DNA of 64,000 nucleotides from SZUA-365 sp049663345 (GTDB lineage Bacteria; Bacteroidota; Ignavibacteria; SZUA-365): NCBI GenBank assembly GCA_049663345.1, contig JBATDG010000014.1:159707-223706 (forward strand). Reading direction: 5' to 3'. Position numbers and translations under genes: made by a program. This document shows, one piece after another, positions 17,381 through 25,520 of the stretch. The notes beneath the pieces were generated by a model. It searched no databases and had not been told where the DNA came from. It worked only from the letters and a program-made list of their open reading frames with translations. The first letter of the stretch is position 1, and each line of letters opens with the position of its first letter.

Positions 17381-17989
17381 ATGACAACGACATCCCCTGG
17401 CGCAAATGGCTGGGACGACAGAATACTCCGCACCGCGATGATGTTTCTCATCTTTGCGGGGGCACTTTGGCTCGGCGGCACAGTCTATCGCGCTCTAATC
17501 GCCAACGAATTGTTCATTCCTGGCTCCCTGGAGTTTGACCCCTCGATCCTTCCCGATCAGGAACAGACGCTGTATCAACTTATTTTTGCTTCCTCGCTCG
17601 TGGTGTTGGTTTCCTATGTCATCACCCTCATTTCCGCGATCGTGGTTGTATGGCGTATTCCTTTGCGAATGAAGGAGCACGGTTGGCTTCTGATGGCCTG
17701 CATTCTGGTTTTCATGTTCGTTCCGGTGGAAGTCTTCACCGCATATCTCGATATCCATTTTTTCTACCTTTGGGATTGGTCCAAAGACGCTATAGCCACT
17801 CAAGGGCCGCAGGTGTTCATGGACGTTCAAACAGAATTGCGGAAAACGATCTCGCATAGAATCGGCGCTCTTGCCGGTCTTCCGGTGATGGCCGCACTCT
17901 GTTATATCACTGCAGCTATTACAGTGATCTGGCAGCCTATGCGAAAAATCAAGAATAATGAAACGATGATTGAAACGGAGCAAAAGTAG
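17381..17989 (+). CDS. Four-helix integral membrane protein of unknown function
   Basis: I do not recognise this 202-residue protein. Four hydrophobic segments can be placed at about residues 20-42, 62-90, 100-122 and 160-185. A short acidic/aromatic external loop (FHYLDIHFFYLWDWSKDA-like, about 118-135) precedes the last helix, and the C-terminus is a charged cytoplasmic tail (KIKNNETMIETEQK). No catalytic motif is seen. It sits 7 bases after hslU and 3 bases before the next small gene in a compact plus-strand operon. A role linked to the neighbouring genes cannot be deduced. Confidence 0.7.
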   Translation: MTTTSPGANGWDDRILRTAMMFLIFAGALWLGGTVYRALIANELFIPGSLEFDPSILPDQEQTLYQLIFASSLVVLVSYVITLISAIVVVWRIPLRMKEHGWLLMACILVFMFVPVEVFTAYLDIHFFYLWDWSKDAIATQGPQVFMDVQTELRKTISHRIGALAGLPVMAALCYITAAITVIWQPMRKIKNNETMIETEQK

Positions 17990-17992
17990 ATC

Positions 17993-18265
17993 ATGTCGGG
18001 AATGGACAAAGAAGCGCTTCTTGAGGAATTACGCGAAACCTGCGAGCATCTTGGCTACAAGATCCGCTATGAGAGAGGGGATTTCGACGGAGGACATTGC
18101 ATTCTTAAGGAAGAGCGTTTGCTTGTCGTAAACCGAAAATTCACTGTTGAAAAAAAGATAACCACGATTGCACGTGCGCTGAGCGAACTCGGAGTGGATG
18201 CGATATTTGTCAAACCTGCAGTGCGCGATCTTATCGACAAGGAACGTGACAAAGGCGAGGCCTGA
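17993..18265 (+). CDS. Conserved small protein of unknown function (90 aa)
   Basis: A 90-residue soluble protein with mixed alpha/beta character: an N-terminal helix (KEALLEELRETCEHLGYKI), a beta hairpin with YERGDFDGGHC and LVVNRKF, and a C-terminal helical part ending RDLIDKERDKG. I do not recognise a named domain. The single cysteine in GGHC and the charged loop are the only distinctive points. The stop codon shares its last base with the start codon of the PhnP-like gene (TGATG), so the two are translationally coupled. The pairing suggests a small partner or regulator, but that is inference. Confidence 0.7.
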   Translation: MSGMDKEALLEELRETCEHLGYKIRYERGDFDGGHCILKEERLLVVNRKFTVEKKITTIARALSELGVDAIFVKPAVRDLIDKERDKGEA

Positions 18266-19056
18266 TGAAGGTTTCCATTCTCATGTTGGGATCGGGAACT
18301 TCGCAGGGAGTGCCAGCCATCGGCTGCCGCTGCGAGACCTGTAGATCGAACGACGCTCGTGATACTAGGATGCGTCCTTCGATACTTTTCAGCATTGGCA
18401 CCACCACCATTCTCGTCGATACTTCATCCGATTTTCGCCAGCAGATGCTGCGGCACAGCGTGCACAGAATTGACGCGGTGCTGTATACCCATCACCATTT
18501 TGATCATATCGGCGGATTTGACGATCTGCGTCAGTATAATTATCTCCAGAAGTCCGCCATGCGTGTGTACGGCCTTGAAGAAACTCTCGAGGAGCTCCGG
18601 ACGACCTTTCGTTACGCATTCGGAGGCGCAGCACAGATGGGAGGTGGCGTTCCCAGCGCAATTCTCTCAGCAGTCGCCGGTGGAACGAACTTTGAAATCG
18701 ATGCGGTTGAGATCACGCCGATTCCTGTCATGCACGGCGTCCTGCCCATCCTCGGCTACCGTATAGGAGACACCGCCTACGTCACTGACACCAACCATAT
18801 CCCCGAACGCTCCTTTGCCCTGTTGGAAAATTTGGACGTTCTCATACTTGACGCCCTTCGTCATGAAGATCATCCCACCCATTTCAATCTCGAAGAGGCG
18901 ATCGCTGCGGCCCGTCGAATCGGGGCGCGCCGCACCTATTTCACACATATTGCGCACAACATTCTGCACGGCCGCGACAGCAGGCTCCTTCCGGAAAACA
19001 TGGAATTTTCGTATGATGGACTATTAATCACTTCGGATCGGGACAGTCATGATTGA
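18265..19056 (+). CDS. PhnP-like metallo-beta-lactamase-fold phosphodiesterase
   Basis: The 263-residue protein has the metallo-beta-lactamase core with the metal-binding motif THHHFDHIGG (about residues 73-82), further ligands at PVMHG and VTDTNHIPE, and a final histidine in THIAHN. The N-terminal LGSGTSQGVPAIGC followed by CETC is characteristic of the PhnP/lipB-associated branch, where cysteines form a structural zinc site. PhnP enzymes hydrolyse cyclic phosphodiesters, but this branch is broad and the true substrate is unknown. The gene overlaps the HAD hydrolase by 8 bases downstream. Confidence 0.88.
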   Translation: MKVSILMLGSGTSQGVPAIGCRCETCRSNDARDTRMRPSILFSIGTTTILVDTSSDFRQQMLRHSVHRIDAVLYTHHHFDHIGGFDDLRQYNYLQKSAMRVYGLEETLEELRTTFRYAFGGAAQMGGGVPSAILSAVAGGTNFEIDAVEITPIPVMHGVLPILGYRIGDTAYVTDTNHIPERSFALLENLDVLILDALRHEDHPTHFNLEEAIAAARRIGARRTYFTHIAHNILHGRDSRLLPENMEFSYDGLLITSDRDSHD

Positions 19057-19744
19057 CGCCGTCGTATTTGACCTGGACAACACCCTCGTAGATTTCATGC
19101 TCATGAAGCGGAAGGCGGTGGAAGCTGGCATTCGATCCATGATCGACGCCGGGCTGAGTCTCTCTTTCGAAGAAATCGACACCGTGGTCTCCCGCATATA
19201 TAAAGAACAGGGAATAGAATATCAGCGCGTATTCAATCATGTACTGCAGGAATTGACCAACGATGTCGATCACAAGATCCTCGCTGCAGGCATTGTCGGC
19301 TATCGCAAAGCCCGCGAGGCGATGCTGGTGCCATACCCGCATGTGCACAGGACGCTATTCACGCTCGCCCGCATGGGACTCAAACTCGGCGTCGTTTCTG
19401 ATGCCCCGAAGCTTGAGGCGTGGCTGCGGCTTTGTTCGCTGAATCTTCATCACATTTTTGATGCGGTAGTAACATTCGAGGATACCGGTGAAAGAAAACC
19501 GAGTCCGGTACCTTTTCAGCGTGTGCTGTCGCTGATGGATGTTGCCCCAGAGCATGCCATCATGATCGGTGACTGGGAAGAACGCGATATTCTGGGAGCG
19601 CACAACATCGGCATGTACACTGCCTTCGCGCGCTACGGAGATACATTCAATACAGGAGAATCCGCAGCGGATTTCGATCTCGGCAGTATCAGTGACCTTT
19701 TGGACGTTATCCGCAGGCTCAGAAAGGGTAAGGAAGAGGCATGA
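19049..19744 (+). CDS. HAD-superfamily hydrolase (subfamily IA)
   Basis: The 231-residue protein shows the nucleophile motif VVFDLDNTLVDF (D9/D11), a helical cap, motif II in GVVSDAP, motif III lysine in GERKPSP and motif IV IGDWEERDILGA. It resembles glyceraldehyde-3-phosphatase/TON-type HAD proteins that dephosphorylate small metabolites; the substrate is not evident. It overlaps the PhnP-like gene by 8 bases and acpS by 4 bases, so it is translationally coupled on both sides. Confidence 0.88.
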   Translation: MIDAVVFDLDNTLVDFMLMKRKAVEAGIRSMIDAGLSLSFEEIDTVVSRIYKEQGIEYQRVFNHVLQELTNDVDHKILAAGIVGYRKAREAMLVPYPHVHRTLFTLARMGLKLGVVSDAPKLEAWLRLCSLNLHHIFDAVVTFEDTGERKPSPVPFQRVLSLMDVAPEHAIMIGDWEERDILGAHNIGMYTAFARYGDTFNTGESAADFDLGSISDLLDVIRRLRKGKEEA

Positions 19745-20124
19745 GCGCGGTATTCGGAATCGGTATCGACATCGAAGAAATCGGCCGGTTTGAAAACCTG
19801 ACGGAACAATGGGGGCTGCGCTTCGAACAAAAACTGTATACAGATGAGGAAATCCGCTATTGCAACGGGAAGATCCGTCCCCCTCAGCATTTCGCTGCCC
19901 GCTTCGCAGCAAAGGAAGCTTTTTCAAAGGCAATCGGCACTGGCTGGACCGGCGCATTCCGATGGACCGATGTTGAAGTGCGCAACGATGACGCGGGCAA
20001 GCCTTCGTTCATCCTGCACAACGCTCTCGCCGGACAATTCGGCGAAATGAACATTCATCTTTCTCTTTCTCACAGCGGCGCATATGTCACCGCGATGGTT
20101 ATCATTCAGAGCAAAGACGCATAA
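19741..20124 (+). CDS. acpS: Holo-[acyl-carrier-protein] synthase
   Basis: AcpS transfers 4'-phosphopantetheine from CoA to the active serine of acyl carrier protein. The 127-residue protein has the two metal/CoA-binding motifs of the family: GIGIDIEEIGRF (residues 6-17) and FAARFAAKEAFSKAIGTG (about 50-67). The conserved HLSLSHSGAYVTAMV near the C-terminus completes the set. Length is standard for the group. It overlaps the HAD gene by 4 bases and ends the operon; the next gene follows after 25 bases with its own ribosome-binding site. Confidence 0.95.
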   Translation: MSAVFGIGIDIEEIGRFENLTEQWGLRFEQKLYTDEEIRYCNGKIRPPQHFAARFAAKEAFSKAIGTGWTGAFRWTDVEVRNDDAGKPSFILHNALAGQFGEMNIHLSLSHSGAYVTAMVIIQSKDA

Positions 20125-20149
20125 TTCGTACATAAAATTGGAGGAGCAC

Positions 20150-21628
20150 ATGGAGAGATTTTTCAGATTTACGCTTTCGCTGTTTGGTGTCCTTTTCGTT
20201 GTGGCGCTGATTTCCTTCGGCGGCTGCTCGAGCGATTCTCCCAACGATCCGGATCCTGTCGACACCAACACGGTTAAAATCGACGACAAAATCCGCGCAA
20301 CCGTTTTCGTCCATGGGACGAACGAAGCTGCGGACGTATTCTCCGAACTCACCCAGCGGCTCATGCTCAACGGCTACACCGAAGCTCAGATTGTAGCTTT
20401 CGACTTTGAAAATTACTACACGGGCAGCGAGATCGACATCCAGAAAATGGCGACGCAGCTCAACAACAAGATCACGGCGGCGCTGTCTGCCTCAGGCGAA
20501 AGCCGCATCGACATTGTTGCTCACGGCAGCGGAGCGAATGTCGTACAGCACTGGCTGGTGAATATGGACGGCGCTGCAAAAGCCGCGCATGTAGTCTTTG
20601 CCGGCGGCAGCTATGATATGTCTCTTACGGTAAACGGGGACATCACTCCCGGCGCATGCAAGTATCTCACCCTGCGCAGCGACGGCAAGGATGCCGCTCA
20701 GCAGGGCAACACGCAGTACGGCAGTCTTACCGGTGCCACTAATGAACAACTCGCCGGACTCGACAACCTTCAGCTGTTATCGGATAAAGCTGCGTTTGTA
20801 AAAATGTACTCGTTCCTTACTGGCGCTGCGCCCGCTCAGCAAAACATGACGAACACGCGAATCGGCATGACTTATCAAATCAGGGGCCGTGTCATCAATT
20901 TCATCGACAACACTCCTGTCGCTGGTGCGGTTGTAATCCCTATTAAAATCCGCGTTCTCGCTGGCGGAGATATTCAGCGCCAAAGTGCCTTAACCACTAT
21001 GACCACCGATGCGAACGGAGACTTCACTTACAGTGATGAGGTTGGTCCGGAAACGTATCTGGAATTCATGGTACGCACAGGAACCCAAAGCCACTACGAT
21101 ATGCATATCTACCGGCAGCCCTGGCGGTCAAATTCGATCACCGAGCGCCTGCGAATGATCCCGCGTTCGAGTTCCGGCAGCGATATCCTGAACAATTTCA
21201 GCGCGGCCATGAAGACCGGCAGTCATGCAGTAATGATGGTGATGACACAAAATCGCACCCTGCAATTCGGCCGGGATAATGTGACCGTCCGCCGCTACAA
21301 CCCGGCGTTTGAGCCGCTCGGGGAAGTGAATGTGCTGACCCAGAGCAACGCACCCGTGCCCGGCGGGACCGGCCAGAATGGAAACACCTGGTGGATTACG
21401 CTTCAGGACTACGATATGAACGGGCAGGATGGAACAGGTCCCATCAACGCTCCTGCGCTCAACCACTGGGGAATCAATTCTTTTGATTGCTTCCTGGACG
21501 CGAGCACTACCAATTTTCAGACTCAGTTCGATGTCAACGGAGTCGTGCTCGGCGCATTCAACTACCGGTCATCTGGTCAGAGCGGAAGCAACAATTCCGG
21601 GTTTAACCTGATGCAATTCGAATATTGA
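20150..21628 (+). CDS. Lipoprotein with lipase-like alpha/beta-hydrolase domain and carboxypeptidase-regulatory-like domain
   Basis: A strong site (GGAGGAG) precedes the ATG at 20150, giving 492 residues. The signal peptide ends in SFGGC with C26 as probable lipid anchor. Residues 48-165 look like a lipase core: VFVHGTN gives the oxyanion loop, and the expected nucleophile elbow reads DIVAHGSGAN (122-130). Where lipases have G-H-S-x-G this protein has A-H-G-S-G, so the usual serine position is glycine. Residues about 245-330 (RGRVINFIDNTPVAGAVV ... TDANGDFTY) form a CarboxypepD_reg-like beta domain. The remaining C-terminus is unrecognised. Location is probably outer membrane or surface; catalytic activity is doubtful. 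Confidence 0.75.
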   Translation: MERFFRFTLSLFGVLFVVALISFGGCSSDSPNDPDPVDTNTVKIDDKIRATVFVHGTNEAADVFSELTQRLMLNGYTEAQIVAFDFENYYTGSEIDIQKMATQLNNKITAALSASGESRIDIVAHGSGANVVQHWLVNMDGAAKAAHVVFAGGSYDMSLTVNGDITPGACKYLTLRSDGKDAAQQGNTQYGSLTGATNEQLAGLDNLQLLSDKAAFVKMYSFLTGAAPAQQNMTNTRIGMTYQIRGRVINFIDNTPVAGAVVIPIKIRVLAGGDIQRQSALTTMTTDANGDFTYSDEVGPETYLEFMVRTGTQSHYDMHIYRQPWRSNSITERLRMIPRSSSGSDILNNFSAAMKTGSHAVMMVMTQNRTLQFGRDNVTVRRYNPAFEPLGEVNVLTQSNAPVPGGTGQNGNTWWITLQDYDMNGQDGTGPINAPALNHWGINSFDCFLDASTTNFQTQFDVNGVVLGAFNYRSSGQSGSNNSGFNLMQFEY

Positions 21629-21639
21629 ACCACGGTACA

Positions 21640-22590
21640 ATGAAAACCCGCATTACTGAACTTTTCGGCATCCAGCATCCGATTATCCAGGGAGGCATGA
21701 TCTGGGTATCGGGCTGGAGGCTGGCGAGTGCTGTCTCTCATGCCGGCGGACTCGGCTTGATCGGTTCCGGTTCGATGAAGCCCGAATTGCTTGCCGAGCA
21801 CATTCGGAAGGCCCGGGCGGCAACAGACATGCCGCTCGGAGTGAATATTCCGCTTCTGCGGGGTGATGCCGAAGAGCTTGTTCGCACCTCAATCGAAGAG
21901 GGCATCCGCATCGTCTTTACTTCTGCCGGACATCCCGGAAAATTCCTCCCGCTTCTTAAGGACGCGGGCTGTGTCGTCGCGCATGTCGTTCCCTCGGTAA
22001 AACTGGCGAGAAAGGTTGAAAGTGCGGGCTGCGATGCAGTGGTCGCGGAAGGCTTCGAGGCAGGCGGACACAACGGCTTTGAGGAAACGACAACAATGTC
22101 CTTAATTCCTCAGGTCGCGGATGCTGTGAGCATTCCTGTGATCGCAGCCGGCGGGATTGCAGACGGTCGTCAAATGCTCGCGGCATTGGCGCTCGGCGCC
22201 GAAGCCGTCCAGGTCGGTACCCGTTTCGCAGCAACTGAGGAATCTTCAGGACACGACGTTTTCAAGCAAAAGATAGTAGATAGCAGCGAGGGCTGCACTG
22301 TCCTCACGATGAAGAAGGTCGCTCCGGTTCGGTTGATCCGCACGCCGTTCGCCCTGCGCTCTCTTGAAGCGGAAGCGCGGGGAGCGGGGAAGGAGGAGCT
22401 TCTCGAGCTTCTTGATCGAAAGCGTGAGATGCGCGGCATGTTCGAAGGAGATGAAGAAGAAGGCGAGTTCGAGGCCGGTCAGAGTTCTGCTCTGGTGCAG
22501 GAAGTGCTTCCCGCCGCTGTTGTTTTGCAGCGTCTGCTTGCGGAATTTACATCCGCAATGCAGCGTGTCGCCCTGAATAAAGAGGGCTGA
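21640..22590 (+). CDS. FMN-dependent nitronate monooxygenase / FabK-type enoyl-ACP reductase family protein
   Basis: From the ATG at 21640 the protein has 316 residues and a TIM-barrel fold. Diagnostic parts are the N-terminal FGIQHPIIQGGMIWVSG, the central EAGGHNG with the catalytic-type histidine, and the flavin phosphate-binding AAGGIADGRQMLAALALGAE followed by VQVGTRFAATEES. Both nitronate monooxygenases (detoxifying propionate-3-nitronate) and FabK (last step of fatty-acid elongation) share this architecture, and sequence reading alone does not separate them. The FabK alternative is attractive because acpS is nearby. A TTG at 21625 overlapping the previous stop is a weaker start. Confidence 0.82.
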   Translation: MKTRITELFGIQHPIIQGGMIWVSGWRLASAVSHAGGLGLIGSGSMKPELLAEHIRKARAATDMPLGVNIPLLRGDAEELVRTSIEEGIRIVFTSAGHPGKFLPLLKDAGCVVAHVVPSVKLARKVESAGCDAVVAEGFEAGGHNGFEETTTMSLIPQVADAVSIPVIAAGGIADGRQMLAALALGAEAVQVGTRFAATEESSGHDVFKQKIVDSSEGCTVLTMKKVAPVRLIRTPFALRSLEAEARGAGKEELLELLDRKREMRGMFEGDEEEGEFEAGQSSALVQEVLPAAVVLQRLLAEFTSAMQRVALNKEG

Positions 22591-22598
22591 TTTTAACC

Positions 22599-22630
22599 TT
22601 GCACTCGGACAAAAAAAAGAAGTAGATTTT
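22599..22630 (+). promoter_or_regulatory. Candidate promoter for the PorQ-like gene
   Basis: TTG at 22599-22601 is followed after 21 bases by TAGATTTT (22623-22630), one mismatch from TAnnTTTG. It lies in the 71-base spacer upstream of the ATG at 22662. Evidence is pattern-based only. Confidence 0.35.
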
Positions 22631-22661
22631 CTTTCCGTATCAAACTGAGGAACCGGGTCCC

Positions 22662-23612
22662 ATGTCCCATCGACTTCGCATTACTATTCTGCTTGCTGTA
22701 TTCATCGCGGCGCCTGCATTCAATGCATTCTCTCAGGATTTCACTGCGTATGATTTTCTGCGTCTTCCGATGAACGCGCGCGCAGCGGCTCTGGGGAACA
22801 CATACCTGACCGCCAGCAATGATGTTACGATGCTGTTCACAAATCCCGGAGCACTCAGCACGCTCGAAGCACCTTCTGCATCAGTTGGTTTCCTCAAGCA
22901 TCTGCTCGATGTCAATGCCGGCTATGCGGTGTATGGACAGCAGTGGGGCGACCTTGGCTGGTTCAGTGCCGGCATCGTCTACCTTGACTATGGTTCGATG
23001 GAAGAGACCGACAAATTCAGCAACCGCACCGGCAGTGAATTCGGAGCTTCCGATCTCGCCCTCAGTCTTGGCTATGGTAATATGTCCGGCAACCTGCATT
23101 ACGGCGCTGCGATCAAGATCATTCATTCAGCGATAGAGCAATACAGTTCCACCGGTCTCGCTCTCGATGCCGGCATCTCTTACTACATCCCGGATCAGCA
23201 GATGATGCTTGCCGCAGGCGTGCAGAATGCCGGAGCGCAGCTAAGTGCATTCGGAAGTGAAAACGAATCGCTGCCGCTGGATGTGCGCGTCGGGGTGGGG
23301 AAGAAACTCGAGCATCTCCCGCTGAATATCATGCTCAATTTCCATAAGCTTAACGAATCTTCCGAAAGTTTTTTTGATCGCTTCTCCAATTTTTCGATAG
23401 GCGGTGAATTTGATCTCAGCGATGCACTCAAAGCACGCATCGGCTACTACAATGAAATGCGCCGCGAATTGAAGATTGGGAATTCCGCAAAACTGGCCGG
23501 CTTTTCAGGTGGCTTCGGCCTGAAAGTCGCGACTTATTTTGTGGATTATGCATACACTTCTTTAGGCGAAATAGGATCCATGCATCGTTTTTCACTGAGT
23601 ACATCCTTCTAG
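22662..23612 (+). CDS. PorV/PorQ-family outer-membrane beta-barrel protein (type IX secretion-associated family)
   Basis: The 316-residue protein has a signal peptide (1 to about 25, ending NAFSQ) and then the family opening DFLRLPMNARAAALGNTYLT, with NPGALSTLEAPSAS after it. The remainder is alternating beta strands ending in an aromatic residue (LSTSF), as in outer-membrane barrels. PorV/PorQ proteins are FadL-like barrels linked in Bacteroidota to type IX secretion, where PorV shuttles cargo and PorQ acts at the cell surface. No other Por/Gld gene is here. It supports the FCB assignment and fits with the C-terminal beta domain of the secreted esterase at 55.5 kb. Confidence 0.82.
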   Translation: MSHRLRITILLAVFIAAPAFNAFSQDFTAYDFLRLPMNARAAALGNTYLTASNDVTMLFTNPGALSTLEAPSASVGFLKHLLDVNAGYAVYGQQWGDLGWFSAGIVYLDYGSMEETDKFSNRTGSEFGASDLALSLGYGNMSGNLHYGAAIKIIHSAIEQYSSTGLALDAGISYYIPDQQMMLAAGVQNAGAQLSAFGSENESLPLDVRVGVGKKLEHLPLNIMLNFHKLNESSESFFDRFSNFSIGGEFDLSDALKARIGYYNEMRRELKIGNSAKLAGFSGGFGLKVATYFVDYAYTSLGEIGSMHRFSLSTSF

Positions 23613-23619
23613 AATACTT

Positions 23620-24447
23620 ATGAGCAATCGAAAACACGGGAGCAGCCGTGCGGAAGAGCGATCCCTACGGACCGCTCTTCGCGCATTTATGACCGAAGCT
23701 CGCAGCGCACCGCGTGATGTTGTCATCGTCTTTCTCACTGTCGCGATCGTTGGAATATTTTCGTTTCAGTTCGGCAGTAAAAGATTTTTCTACGATCAAT
23801 GGTATGCTGTGCTGAGAGGAGATCGACTCTACGATCTCTATCAGTACCTTTACTGGTTCGGCAGTGAGTTCGCGCTCTTTTTCCTTCTCCTCATCCCTGT
23901 CATCCTGTTCCTGCATCGTAAACCGCTGCGCGATTTCGGACTCGCGGCAGGGGATTGGCGTTTTGGACTCCGCGTATCAATGCTGTTTTATGCTGTAATG
24001 CTGCCCATACTCTGGGTCGTCAGCGCTTCGCCGGAATTCCAGCAAGTGTATCCGCATTCCCAGATAGTTCGCAGCGACTGGACGCTCTTTCTCATTTACG
24101 AAGCAGCGTTCATTCTCTACTTTATCGGTTGGGAATTTATCTGGCGCGGCTATATGCTGTTCGGCCTTCTTCCGCACACCGGAGCCAGCGTCGCCGTACT
24201 TGCGCAAATGATACCGTTTGTCATCCTGCATTACGGCAAGCCGATGCCTGAAACCTTCGGCGCTATCGCCGCAGGAATTGCCCTCGGTGCGTTGTCTTTG
24301 CGTACCCGCTCGTTTTGGTATGCAGTGCTGATTCACTGGTCCGTCATGCTCACCATCGATTTGCTCGCCACCCTGCGCTTTCGCAGCGGGGTTGACGGAC
24401 TAGGTCCCGCCGCGCTGTTCGATGTTTTCTCGGCATTGCTGCGCTGA
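23620..24447 (+). CDS. CPBP-family intramembrane metalloprotease (CAAX protease-like)
   Basis: The 275-residue protein has about seven to eight hydrophobic segments. The three CPBP motifs are seen in order in the second half: GWEFIWRGY (glutamate and arginine of motif 1, about residue 168), FVILHYGKP (motif 2 histidine, about 202) and a final IHWSVML (about 240). Motif 1 here has a single glutamate rather than the common EE pair. Family members are inner-membrane glutamic/metallo-type proteases with diverse roles, including bacteriocin self-protection; the substrate is unknown. It starts 7 bases after the PorQ-like gene and may be co-transcribed with it. Confidence 0.82.
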   Translation: MSNRKHGSSRAEERSLRTALRAFMTEARSAPRDVVIVFLTVAIVGIFSFQFGSKRFFYDQWYAVLRGDRLYDLYQYLYWFGSEFALFFLLLIPVILFLHRKPLRDFGLAAGDWRFGLRVSMLFYAVMLPILWVVSASPEFQQVYPHSQIVRSDWTLFLIYEAAFILYFIGWEFIWRGYMLFGLLPHTGASVAVLAQMIPFVILHYGKPMPETFGAIAAGIALGALSLRTRSFWYAVLIHWSVMLTIDLLATLRFRSGVDGLGPAALFDVFSALLR

Positions 24448-24456
24448 GTATATTTG
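24426..24456 (+). promoter_or_regulatory. Candidate promoter for pdxJ
   Basis: A perfect -7 element TATATTTG lies at 24449-24456, just past the stop codon of the protease gene. The matching -33 position 20 bases upstream reads TTT (24426-24428) instead of TTG. The gene it would serve, pdxJ, starts 104 bases downstream. Confidence 0.4.
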
Positions 24457-24560
24457 TAGAATTGCGGGCTGCTGAACGCGGCTGCGAAGACAACACTCAA
24501 TAAGGCGTTCGACAGATTTCCAAGGCGCTGAGTTTTCAGAAATTCTCTACAGGCTTTTCC

Positions 24561-25277
24561 ATGCGTCTCTGCGTTAATATCGATCATTTTGCCACTATGC
24601 GGGAAGCTCGCGGGGGACTCGAACCCGATCCCGTGACCGCTGCACAGATATGCGAGATCTACGGAGCGGAGGGGATTGTCTGCCATCTCCGAGAAGACCG
24701 GAGGCATATTAACGATCGCGATCTTCGATTGCTGCGGGATACAGTGAAAACCAAGCTCGATCTCGAAATGGCTATTACTGATGAAATACTTCAGATCGCC
24801 GCTGAAACGCTTCCTGATCTTGTAACTTTGGTTCCGGAAAAACGGAAAGAACTGACAACGGAATCAGGTCTCAACGTTCTCGGGGAAGCGGAGAAAGTCG
24901 CCCATGCGGTGAGATTTCTGCATGAGAACGACATCGAGGTCAGCATTTTCGTTGATCCGCTCGACGACCAGATAGAAGCCTGCGCAGAAGCCGGGGCCGA
25001 CATCATCGAGCTGCATACCGGTGAATTCGCGAACGCCCGCAGCGAAGAGGAAATGCTCGAGCAGCTTGAGCGCATCAAATCCGCAGCGGCATACGCGAAA
25101 ACACTCGGACTCGGAGTAAATGCAGGGCATGGAATCAACTATGTCAATATCAGGTATATTCTCCCGATACGGGAAATCGACGAGCTGAGCATCGGCCACG
25201 CACTTATCGCCAGGGCCATGTTCGTCGGACTTCCGAAGGCTGTCGAGGACATGGTTCGGCTTGTACGGGGCGTCTAG
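24561..25277 (+). CDS. pdxJ: Pyridoxine 5'-phosphate synthase
   Basis: PdxJ condenses 3-amino-2-oxopropyl phosphate with 1-deoxyxylulose 5-phosphate to form pyridoxine 5'-phosphate. The 238-residue TIM barrel starts MRLCVNIDHFATMREARGG, then shows VCHLREDRRHI, VTLVPEKR, SIFVDP and ELHTGEFA. It ends with the phosphate-binding GHGINY and SIGHALIARA segments, all canonical. Its co-substrate is made by Dxs, encoded at 38.6 kb. Start and length are standard. Confidence 0.97.
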   Translation: MRLCVNIDHFATMREARGGLEPDPVTAAQICEIYGAEGIVCHLREDRRHINDRDLRLLRDTVKTKLDLEMAITDEILQIAAETLPDLVTLVPEKRKELTTESGLNVLGEAEKVAHAVRFLHENDIEVSIFVDPLDDQIEACAEAGADIIELHTGEFANARSEEEMLEQLERIKSAAAYAKTLGLGVNAGHGINYVNIRYILPIREIDELSIGHALIARAMFVGLPKAVEDMVRLVRGV

Positions 25278-25332
25278 AGCTTGTCACTGCCCAGTATTCT
25301 TGCCTCACGCTCACATTTTTCTTTAAGTCCTA

Positions 25333-25363
25333 TTGCTTTATCAGCAGTCCCTGCCTATATTTG
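25333..25363 (+). promoter_or_regulatory. Bacteroidota-type promoter of tRNA-Val
   Basis: TTG at 25333-25335, a 20-base spacer, and a perfect TAnnTTTG element TATATTTG at 25356-25363. The tRNA begins 15 bases after the -7 element, which fits transcription starting a few bases before the mature 5' end. Placement in front of a stable RNA makes this the best-supported promoter in the window. Confidence 0.8.
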
Positions 25364-25377
25364 TTGACGTTCGTCGC

Positions 25378-25451
<74 letters not shown>

Positions 25452-25464
25452 CACTCTGTGGACA

Positions 25465-25493
25465 GAAAAAATCGGAGCGAATCCGATTTTTTC
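25465..25493 (+). terminator. Rho-independent terminator after tRNA-Val
   Basis: A perfect 12-bp stem (GAAAAAATCGGA paired with TCCGATTTTTTC) with a five-base loop lies 13 bases after the tRNA. The A-run and T-run are part of the stem. It separates the tRNA transcript from thrS, though readthrough into thrS is possible because only 27 bases remain before the ATG. The reverse strand would also read as a terminator. Confidence 0.8.
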
Positions 25494-25520
25494 ATTATAC
25501 ACATCTGCACAGGAAGCAGG

